Assembly: GCA_035699745.1 (NCBI GenBank)
Contig: DASSPH010000107.1
Coordinates: forward strand, 1-64,000
Length of the DNA: 64,000 nucleotides
Source: Vicinamibacterales bacterium
GTDB taxonomy: Bacteria; Acidobacteriota; Vicinamibacteria; Vicinamibacterales; 2-12-FULL-66-21
Direction: 5' to 3'
Shown here: positions 25,570 through 32,054 of the stretch, one piece after another
Numbering within the stretch: position 1 is the first letter of the stretch
How the letters are laid out: each line of letters begins with the position of its first letter
Position numbers and translations under genes: made by a program
Notes under the pieces: generated by a model
What the model was told of the DNA's origin: nothing
Database searches by the model: none
Seen by the model: only the letters and a program-made list of their open reading frames with translations

Positions 25570-26634
25570 GTGTTCCTTCACCTGGATCTCGACTCGTTCT
25601 TCGTCGCGGTCGAACGCCGCCGGCAGCCGGACCTGGCCGGCCGGCCGGTCGTCATTGGCGGCCATCCGGGCAGCCGCGGGATGGTGGCGGCGGCCTCGCG
25701 CGAAGCGCGCAGGTGCGGGATTCGCGCCGGCATGCCGCTGGCCCAGGCGGCGATCCGCTGTCCGGACGGAATCTTCCTCGACGGCGCGTTCGACGCGTGC
25801 TTCTCCGCGTCGCTGCAGATCGACGAACTGCTGCGCCGCGAGACGCCGGAGGTCGAGTGGCTGTCGATCGACGAGGCGTTCATCGGGCTGCCGGCGTCGG
25901 CGCGGCCGCGGGCGGCCGTCGACGCCGCCGAGCGGCTGCATCGAGACATCGGCGCCCTCGGGTTCGACGCGTCCTGCGGGATTGCGCGATCGAAGCTCGT
26001 GGCGAAGATCGCATCGAGTCTGGCGCGGCCGAGCGGCGTCATCCACGTGCTCGACGGCTATGAAGCGCGATTCCTCTCGCCACTCAAGATCGACATGCTG
26101 CCGGGGATCACGCCGGCGCTGGTCATGCGCCTGCGCGGTGCGGGCATCCGCCGGCTCGGTCAACTGGCGAAACTGACCGACGCGCAAGTGTCGCTGATTG
26201 CCGGCCGCGCCGGCCGCACGCTGGCCCAGCAGGCGGCGGGCATCGACGGCAGCCGCATTCACCGGACCACGCTGCCGCCGCCGCGACTGAACGAGGAGCC
26301 TGTCGATCCGCCCACCGCGGATCGCAGCGTGCTCGACGCGGCGCTTCGGCGCGAGTGCGAGCGCGCCGGCCGGGAGCTTCGCTCTCGGGGGGTGTTCGCC
26401 GGAACGCTCGCGCTGCGCATCCGCTTCGCTGACGGCCGTCTCGCCTCGCGGACGGTCCGCCTGCCCGAGCCGGCGGCGGCAGACGACGCGCTGGCCGAGG
26501 CGGCGGGCGCACTGCTCGCCAGCATGACGTCCCGGGAGCGGCCGGTGCGAGCTGTCGCCGTATCCTGCGCCGGGCTGCTCAGCGCCGGCGCCTCCCCTGC
26601 CCTTTTTCCGCTGCGCCGCCAACAGAACCGCTAG
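25570..26634 (+). CDS. dinB: Y-family DNA polymerase (DinB/Pol IV type)
   Basis: A 354-residue translesion polymerase. The GTG start at 25570 gives MFLHLDLDSFFVAVERR, the expected N-terminus; any earlier start would enter the preceding gene. Catalytic acidic residues are present: D6/D8 in LDLDSFF and D101-E102 in LSIDEAFIG, so it should be active rather than an ImuB-like degenerate form. The finger/palm block MPLAQAAIRCPD and the little-finger region follow. It lies 16 bp after the DUF3467 gene in the lexA neighbourhood, so SOS control is likely. No beta-clamp motif can be firmly assigned at the C-terminus. Confidence 0.9.
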   Translation: MFLHLDLDSFFVAVERRRQPDLAGRPVVIGGHPGSRGMVAAASREARRCGIRAGMPLAQAAIRCPDGIFLDGAFDACFSASLQIDELLRRETPEVEWLSIDEAFIGLPASARPRAAVDAAERLHRDIGALGFDASCGIARSKLVAKIASSLARPSGVIHVLDGYEARFLSPLKIDMLPGITPALVMRLRGAGIRRLGQLAKLTDAQVSLIAGRAGRTLAQQAAGIDGSRIHRTTLPPPRLNEEPVDPPTADRSVLDAALRRECERAGRELRSRGVFAGTLALRIRFADGRLASRTVRLPEPAAADDALAEAAGALLASMTSRERPVRAVAVSCAGLLSAGASPALFPLRRQQNR

Positions 26635-26680
26635 ACTGCGCGTCTGGCTGGGTGTGGCGGACGGAGCGCAATCCAAACTC

Positions 26681-27220
26681 ATGTTCGGCGAGGCGATGCT
26701 GATGTCCTCGGCCGCGGAGACGCCGCGGCCCGATGGTGCCGAGCGTCTCGGCCGCCTCTTCGACGCCCACCACGATCGCCTCTATCGCCTGGCGCGCCGG
26801 ATGAGCGGCTCGGCGGATGCGGCGCGGGACGCGGTGCAGGACACGTTCCTCCGCGCCGCGCGCGCGCCGCACCTGGTCCCCGACGGCATGCCGCACGAGG
26901 AAGCGTGGCTGGTGCGGGTGCTCGTGAACGTCTGCCGCGACGAGTGGCGCAGGCGCGACGTCAGGCGCCGCGCCGCCTTTGAGCTGGCCCCCGCGTGCGA
27001 GCGCAGCGCCGAATCGGCGTTGATCGCGCGAACCGCGATCCAGCAGGCGCTGCAGGCGCTGCCGCCGCGGCGGCGCGCAATTCTCGTGATGTACGAGCTC
27101 GAGGGGGCGGCCATCCCGGCGATTGCGGCGCTGCTCGGCATCCGCGCCGTCACGGTGCGCTGGCACCTCTCTGTCGGCCGCAGTGAACTGGCGCGCCTGA
27201 TTGGGAGGAACCATGACTGA
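26681..27220 (+). CDS. ECF RNA polymerase sigma factor
   Basis: A sigma-70 ECF protein of about 180 residues. Region 2 reads LFDAHHDRLYRLARRMSGSADAARDAVQDTFLRAARAP and region 4 reads AIQQALQALPPRRRAILVMYELEGAAIPAIAALLGIRAVTVRWHLSVGRSEL. The start is uncertain: GTG 26654, ATG 26681 and ATG 26702 are all in frame, and a TAGACT -10-like hexamer lies at 26632-26637. The stop overlaps the next gene's ATG (8 bp). Confidence 0.85.
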   Translation: MFGEAMLMSSAAETPRPDGAERLGRLFDAHHDRLYRLARRMSGSADAARDAVQDTFLRAARAPHLVPDGMPHEEAWLVRVLVNVCRDEWRRRDVRRRAAFELAPACERSAESALIARTAIQQALQALPPRRRAILVMYELEGAAIPAIAALLGIRAVTVRWHLSVGRSELARLIGRNHD

Positions 27221-27569
27221 TATTCGCGATCGGCTGCGCGACGCCGATCCACTGCGGTCCGACCCCCCGCTGCCGGCCGAAGAGATCGCCGCGATGCGCC
27301 GGCGGGTGATCGACGCGGCGCGGGATGGGCGCGGCGCGCAGATCGAATGGCGGCGCACGCTGGCGCTCGCCGCGGCGGTGGCGTTGACGGCGGGCGCCGG
27401 AATCGATCTGGCCCGGCGCACGCCGCGTGCGGCGAGTCTGCCGGATCCGATCGCGGCCGTGCCTGCGCCGGCCGGCTCGGGGCGCACCCAGCTCCACTTC
27501 TCGACGCCGGGCGGAACGCGCATCATCTGGACGCTCGATCCGGCGTTCCACCTCACGGAGAAACGATGA
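27213..27569 (+). CDS. Small membrane protein, candidate anti-sigma factor
   Basis: A 118-residue protein; GGGAGG at 27203-27208 precedes the ATG. The N-terminal cytoplasmic part (RDRLRDADPLRSDPPLPAEEIAAMRRRVIDAAR) is followed by one membrane helix (LALAAAVALTAGAGIDLA, residues about 50-67) and a short periplasmic tail (TQLHFSTPGGTRIIWTLDPAF). It overlaps the sigma gene and is followed by an ATGA-coupled secreted protein, so an anti-sigma role is inferred from position; there is no ZAS motif. Confidence 0.65.
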   Translation: MTDIRDRLRDADPLRSDPPLPAEEIAAMRRRVIDAARDGRGAQIEWRRTLALAAAVALTAGAGIDLARRTPRAASLPDPIAAVPAPAGSGRTQLHFSTPGGTRIIWTLDPAFHLTEKR

Positions 27570-28231
27570 CGCTCAGCACTCGATCCATCTTCGCGTGCAC
27601 GCTGGCCGCGGTCACGGTGATGCCGGCCTCGACAGCGGCGCAGCAGTCGCGCGGCATCGCACGTGCGGGCGGCCCTGCCGCCCTCGGCATCCACGGATTC
27701 AGCGTGGTCCTGGTCGTGGGCTCGCTCACCGGAGCGCCCGCGTCGGCCGCGAATGACGGCGTGCCGGACGCGGCGCGAAAGGCGCTGAACGACATGAAGG
27801 AGTTCCTGCCCTTCAAGCGGTATCAACTGCTCGATGCCGCGTGGACCTTGTGCTGCGCCTCCCCGCGCGCCGGCGTGTCCGGGCTCGTCCGCGGTCCGGA
27901 CGAACGCGATTACCGCTACGAAGTGGATCCGCTCGGCGGCAGCGATAGCAGACTCGACGTGCGCTTCACGATCCGCGAGATGAGAACACTCTTGCAGGCG
28001 CGCCCGGCGGAGCGGCCGGGCTCGCTCAGCGCCGATCATCCGCGCAACATTGCCGCACGCCGGAACGCCGCGCAGGGCCAGGGCGCGCCAGGCGTGAACG
28101 TGATCGACAGCACGTTCTCGATCTCCCTCGGCGAGACCGTCGTCGTCGGCACGTCGCGCCTCCACGGCGATCGCGCGCTCATCGCCATCCTCACGGCCGC
28201 CGGGAAACCCGCCGCCCCGCGCGGGCGCTAG
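27566..28231 (+). CDS. Secreted protein of unknown function in an ECF operon
   Basis: A 221-residue protein with a signal peptide (FACTLAAVTVMPASTAAQQ). Recognisable blocks are FSVVLVVGSLTG, ARKALNDMKEFLPFKRYQLLDAAWTLCC and VIDSTFSISLGETVVVGTSRLHGDRALIAILTA. The 'MKEFLPFKRYQLLD' pattern and the C-terminal beta strands recall short secretin-like or beta-rich periplasmic proteins seen in acidobacteria, but no family can be named. Coupled by ATGA to the membrane protein gene, it is the third gene of a sigma/anti-sigma/effector set. Confidence 0.6.
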   Translation: MTLSTRSIFACTLAAVTVMPASTAAQQSRGIARAGGPAALGIHGFSVVLVVGSLTGAPASAANDGVPDAARKALNDMKEFLPFKRYQLLDAAWTLCCASPRAGVSGLVRGPDERDYRYEVDPLGGSDSRLDVRFTIREMRTLLQARPAERPGSLSADHPRNIAARRNAAQGQGAPGVNVIDSTFSISLGETVVVGTSRLHGDRALIAILTAAGKPAAPRGR

Positions 28232-28235
28232 GCGA

Positions 28236-28241
28236 TACAAT
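28236..28241 (+). promoter_or_regulatory. Leaderless-type -10 element of nth
   Basis: TACAAT (5 of 6 to consensus), then CGGCGG and the ATG at 28248 (6-nt gap). No -35 or extended TG is visible. Confidence 0.4.
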
Positions 28242-28247
28242 CGGCGG

Positions 28248-28994
28248 ATGCCGAAGGTGGCGGCGGCAAAGCCGCCGAAGAGCGCCGCCGAGACGCGCGC
28301 GATCCTGAAGAAGCTGGAAGGCCAGCATCCGGGCGCCGACACCGAGCTGCACTTCCGGAACGCGTACGAGCTGCTCGTCGCCACGATCCTCTCGGCGCAG
28401 TGCACCGACGAGCGCGTCAACCAGGTCACGCCGGCGCTGTTCAGGCGCTATCCGGACGCGGCGGCGCTGCACGAGGCGACGACCGCGGAGCTCGAACCGC
28501 AGATTCAGTCGACCGGGTTCTTCCGCGCCAAGTCCAAGTCGCTCGCCGGGATGGCGGCGGCGGTCTGCGAGCGGCACGCCGGCGAGATTCCCAAGACCAT
28601 GGAGGAGCTGACCGCCCTCCCCGGCGTCGGGCGCAAGACGGCGAACGTCGTGCTGGGCCATGCGCTCGGCGTCCCCGGGCTGCCGGTGGATCGCCACGTC
28701 CTGCGCGTCGCGAACCGCATCGGCATCGCCCGCGGCGACGATCCCGAGGTCGTCGAGCAGCAGCTCGGCGCCGCGATGCCGCGGGAGAAATGGACGCTGA
28801 CGTCCGACACGCTGATCCTCCACGGCCGGCGCATCTGCAAGCCGACGCCGCTCTGCGACCGGTGCGCGGTCCGCGACGAGTGCGACTATTACCGCAAGGT
28901 GATCCGCAAGACGCTGCGCGCGCCGGCGCCGAGCGCGAAAAAGAGGCCTGGAGCCGCGGGTGCGAAAGCGGCGGGCCCGGGCGTCAGAAAATGA
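28248..28994 (+). CDS. nth: Endonuclease III
   Basis: A 248-residue base-excision DNA glycosylase/AP lyase for oxidised pyrimidines. The helix-hairpin-helix lies in LPGVGRKTANVVLG with catalytic Lys130, and catalytic Asp148 is in PVDRHVLRVANR. The 4Fe-4S ligands are C197, C203, C206 and C212 (spacing C-x5-C-x2-C-x5-C, one residue shorter in the first gap than E. coli Nth). The C-terminus has a basic Ala/Pro/Lys-rich tail. It is ATGA-coupled to the following metallopeptidase gene. Confidence 0.95.
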   Translation: MPKVAAAKPPKSAAETRAILKKLEGQHPGADTELHFRNAYELLVATILSAQCTDERVNQVTPALFRRYPDAAALHEATTAELEPQIQSTGFFRAKSKSLAGMAAAVCERHAGEIPKTMEELTALPGVGRKTANVVLGHALGVPGLPVDRHVLRVANRIGIARGDDPEVVEQQLGAAMPREKWTLTSDTLILHGRRICKPTPLCDRCAVRDECDYYRKVIRKTLRAPAPSAKKRPGAAGAKAAGPGVRK

Positions 28995-29389
28995 CACGGG
29001 AGAGATTCACCAAACTGGTCGAGGAGGCGCTCGAAGAGATTCCCCGGCGCTTCCGCAGGGAAATGAAGAACGTCGCGGTCGTCGTCGAAGACGAGCCTTC
29101 TCCCGAGCTGCTGGAAGAAATGGGCATCGAGCCAGGCGACACGCTGTTCGGGCTGTACCAGGGAACCCCGCTGACCGAGCGGGGCTGGAGCTTCGGCAAC
29201 AATCTTCCCGATCGGATCTCGATCTACCAGAAACCGACCGAAGAGGCCTGCGAGACCGAAGACGACATCCGCGACTGCGTCGCGGAGACCGTCATCCACG
29301 AGTTCGGCCACTACTTCGGGATGAGCGAGGAGGAGATCGAGGAGATCGAGGACAAGTTCTGGCGCGGCGAATCGATCGAGAACGCGTGA
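28991..29389 (+). CDS. Small zincin-type metallopeptidase (metallopeptidase family, HExxH)
   Basis: A 132-residue protein of the short bacterial zincin family. The N-terminal helix (RERFTKLVEEALEEIPRRFRREMKNVAVVVED) leads to the active-site motif VIHEFGHYFGMSEEEIEE (H103, E104, H107; the downstream acidic residues may supply the third ligand). Substrates are unknown. It is coupled by overlapping start/stop codons on both sides, between nth and rsmA. Confidence 0.85.
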   Translation: MTRERFTKLVEEALEEIPRRFRREMKNVAVVVEDEPSPELLEEMGIEPGDTLFGLYQGTPLTERGWSFGNNLPDRISIYQKPTEEACETEDDIRDCVAETVIHEFGHYFGMSEEEIEEIEDKFWRGESIENA

Positions 29390-30183
29390 GCCGCCGGCGC
29401 TTCGGTCAGCATTTTCTCGCCCCCGCGTGGGCGGACAAGGTCGCCGCGGCGATCGCGCCGCAACCCGATCAGCGATTTCTCGAGATCGGTCCGGGCCCCG
29501 GCGTGCTCACGACGCGTCTCGCCGGCCGCGCCGCGCAGGTGACCGCCGTCGAAATCGATCGCCGGCTCGCGCAGGACCTGCGGCGGAACGCGCCGCCCAA
29601 CCTCGAGATCGTCGAGCAGGACTTTCTCGACTTCGACCTCGCGTCCTTCGCCGGCGGGGGGCCTTTCCGCGTCGCCGGCAACCTGCCCTACAACATCTCG
29701 TCCCCGATCCTGTTCAAGCTGCTCGACGCGGCTGCGGCATCGGCCAACCTGCTCGACGCCACCGTGATGCTCCAGCGCGAGGTGGCCGACCGGCTGGCCG
29801 CCAGGCCCGGGACGAAGGACTACGGGGTCCTCACGATCTTCATCGCCGCGCAGGCGGACGTGACCCGGCTGCTCACGCTGCCGCCGGGTGCGTTCCGGCC
29901 GCCGCCCAGGGTCGATTCCGCGGTCGTGCGGCTCGCGTTCAAGCCGTCGGTCGTGCCGCCGGCCCTCGCCGGCACCTTCGCGCGGATGGTGAGGACGATG
30001 TTCATGCAGCGCCGGAAGACGCTGGGAAACGCGCTGCGGCCGTTCGCGGACACGGCGGGCCGTACGCCGTCGTCGGCGCTGGCAGCCGTGGGCATCGATC
30101 CGATGCGGCGGCCGGAGACGCTGACGATGGCGGAACTCCTGGCGCTGGCGGGGGTGTTCGGGGGTCCGGGGAGCGATGCGTAA
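29386..30183 (+). CDS. rsmA: 16S rRNA dimethyladenosine transferase RsmA (KsgA)
   Basis: A 265-residue methyltransferase that dimethylates A1518/A1519 of 16S rRNA. The GTG 29386 start overlaps the preceding TGA and gives MSRRRFGQHFLAP, the family N-terminus. The SAM motif FLEIGPGPGVLTTRLA and the catalytic NLPYNISSPI are intact, and the C-terminal domain (FMQRRKTLGNALR) is present. Loss of this activity gives kasugamycin resistance in E. coli. Confidence 0.95.
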   Translation: MSRRRFGQHFLAPAWADKVAAAIAPQPDQRFLEIGPGPGVLTTRLAGRAAQVTAVEIDRRLAQDLRRNAPPNLEIVEQDFLDFDLASFAGGGPFRVAGNLPYNISSPILFKLLDAAAASANLLDATVMLQREVADRLAARPGTKDYGVLTIFIAAQADVTRLLTLPPGAFRPPPRVDSAVVRLAFKPSVVPPALAGTFARMVRTMFMQRRKTLGNALRPFADTAGRTPSSALAAVGIDPMRRPETLTMAELLALAGVFGGPGSDA

Positions 30184-30215
30184 AGTCAAAAGCCTAAAGC
30201 GTTTACAAACACCTG

Positions 30216-30224
30216 TGCTATAGT
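30216..30224 (+). promoter_or_regulatory. Extended -10 promoter upstream of the RNase J gene
   Basis: TG-C-TATAGT, the same -10 hexamer as lexA, about 180 nt upstream of the rnj start. TTTACA at 30202-30207 is too close to be its -35. Confidence 0.55.
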
Positions 30225-30402
30225 TTCCCCGCCTGCGCGAAGGGGACGGCGGGGATCCCGCCGGAGCCGTGGCGCAGGTGATTTACTGCCGCCCGTCCCA
30301 GCGGACGGCAGCCGGCCACGCTACCTGTTGCGGCGCCCGCCGCGGCGTGCCGAGTACGAACACGCATAACAACCGTCACCCTGAGGCTGGGACTTCATCG
30401 CT
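30225..30402 (+). promoter_or_regulatory. Structured 5' leader of the RNase J gene
   Basis: A GC-rich leader of about 170 nt with several inverted repeats. CCTGCGC pairs with GCGCAGG and encloses CGGCGGG-GAT-CCCGCCG; then CTGCCG pairs with CGGCAG, with an alternative CCGTCC/GGACGG inside. No coding sequence is seen. It resembles no riboswitch class I can recognise. As RNase E/J genes are often autoregulated through their leaders, this may be a cleavage or regulatory element (inference). Confidence 0.45.
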
Positions 30403-32052
30403 TTGTCCACTGTTCTGGAACTGATCCCGCTCGGCGGGCTCGGCGAGTTCGGCATGAACATGATGGTCGTCGCATGCGGCGACACGGCGATCCTCGTCGA
30501 CGCCGGCGTCATGTTTCCCGAGCCCGACCTGCTCGGGGTCGATTTGATCATCCCGGACCTGCGGCAGCTGTCGCGCTACCGCATCCAGGCGCTGGTGCTG
30601 ACGCACGGGCACGAGGATCACATCGGCGCGGTGCCGCACGTCGTGCAGCACTTCGACGGGCCCATCCTCGGCACGCGATTGACGCTGGCGCTGGTCGAGC
30701 CGAAGCTGGAGCAGCAGGGCGAGGCGGTCCGGGCGCGGCTCCGCGAGGTGAAGCCGCGCGACCGCGTGACCGTCGGCAGCTTCACGATCGAGTTCCTGCG
30801 CGTCACGCACAGCATGCCGGACTGCGTCGCGGTCGCGATTCACACCCCGGCCGGCGTCGTGCTCCACACCGGCGACTTCAAGATCGACCAGACGCCGCTC
30901 GACGCCGAGCACACCGATTTCCAGCGCTTCGCGCAGCTCGGCGCGGAAGGGGTGCTGGTGATGCTCGGCGACAGCACCAACGTCGAGCGCAAGGGGTTCA
31001 GCGGATCCGAACGGGACGTCACCGACGGCTTCGAAGAGATCTTCACGAGCGCGCGCGGCCGGATCGTCGTCGCGATGTTCGCGTCGAGCCTCTACCGCAT
31101 GCAGATCGTCGTCGATCTCGCCGACCAGTTCGACCGCAAAGTCGCGTTCATCGGCCGCGGCGTCGTCGAGAACTCGCAGATCGCGCAGCGGCTCGGTTAT
31201 CTGAGGGTCCCGCCCGGCGTGCAGATTCGCGACAGCGAGGTCCGCGAGCACCCGCAGCAGGACGTGGTGTGCATCTGCACCGGATCGCAGGGCGAGCCCC
31301 AGGCGGCGCTGCCGCGCATCGCCATCGACGACCACCGTCACGCCAAGCTCGACATGGACGACGTGGTGGTGTTCTCGGCGCGGTCGATTCCGGGGAACGA
31401 GAAGGCGATCGGCCGCGTCATGAACCACGTCGCCAAGCGGGGGGCCGACATCATCCACGACGGCATCCGGCACATCCACGTCTCCGGCCATGGCAGCGAG
31501 GAAGAGCTGAAAATGATGCTCTCCCTGGTCAGACCGAGGTTCTTCGTGCCGATACACGGGGAGTACCGCCAGCTGGCGCGGCACGCCCGGATCGCCAAGA
31601 TGGTCTCCCCCGGCACCAGGGTGGTGCTCGCCGAGAACGGCGACGTCATCCGTATCGACGACGACGGGGCCCGGGTGGCGGAGAAGGTCGCGGCGGGCCG
31701 GATTCTGATCGACGGCACGCGTAGCGGCGAAGTGGGCGACGAGGTCCTGCGCGACCGGCGGCACCTCGCCGGCGACGGCCTGGTGGTGCCGGTCGTGGCG
31801 ATCAGCCGGCAGTCGGGCACGCTCGAGGAGACGCCGGACGTCATTACCCGCGGATTCGTGCTGGATGCCCGGACCGAAGCGCTCCTCAAGGAAATCCCCG
31901 GTCTCGTGGGGTCGGCGATCGAAAGCGCGAGCGTCGAAGAGCGGACCGACCCGGGGTTGATCAAGGAGAAGATTCGCGTGGATCTGCAGCGGTTCTTCCG
32001 CAAGCGTTCGGGGCTCCGGCCGTTCGTGCTGCCGGTGGTGATGGAGATCTGA
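30403..32052 (+). CDS. rnj: Ribonuclease J
   Basis: A 549-residue metallo-beta-lactamase/beta-CASP ribonuclease with 5'-3' exo- and endonuclease roles in RNA decay. The TTG start gives MSTVLELIPLGGLGEFGMNMMVV; the metal-binding motif is H68-G-H70-E-D72-H73 (LTHGHEDHIGAV), followed by ILHTGDFKIDQTPL-like VVLHTGDFKIDQTPL, FSARSIPGNE and HIHVSGHGSEEELKMML. Length is normal. It is followed after 2 bp by ftsK. Confidence 0.94.
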   Translation: MSTVLELIPLGGLGEFGMNMMVVACGDTAILVDAGVMFPEPDLLGVDLIIPDLRQLSRYRIQALVLTHGHEDHIGAVPHVVQHFDGPILGTRLTLALVEPKLEQQGEAVRARLREVKPRDRVTVGSFTIEFLRVTHSMPDCVAVAIHTPAGVVLHTGDFKIDQTPLDAEHTDFQRFAQLGAEGVLVMLGDSTNVERKGFSGSERDVTDGFEEIFTSARGRIVVAMFASSLYRMQIVVDLADQFDRKVAFIGRGVVENSQIAQRLGYLRVPPGVQIRDSEVREHPQQDVVCICTGSQGEPQAALPRIAIDDHRHAKLDMDDVVVFSARSIPGNEKAIGRVMNHVAKRGADIIHDGIRHIHVSGHGSEEELKMMLSLVRPRFFVPIHGEYRQLARHARIAKMVSPGTRVVLAENGDVIRIDDDGARVAEKVAAGRILIDGTRSGEVGDEVLRDRRHLAGDGLVVPVVAISRQSGTLEETPDVITRGFVLDARTEALLKEIPGLVGSAIESASVEERTDPGLIKEKIRVDLQRFFRKRSGLRPFVLPVVMEI

Positions 32053-32054
32053 GC

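Noticed and set aside
30216-30402. A known riboswitch or SRP/6S RNA before RNase J
   Set aside because: Conserved cores of the classes I know (TPP, cobalamin, SAM, glycine, c-di-GMP, SRP) were not found.
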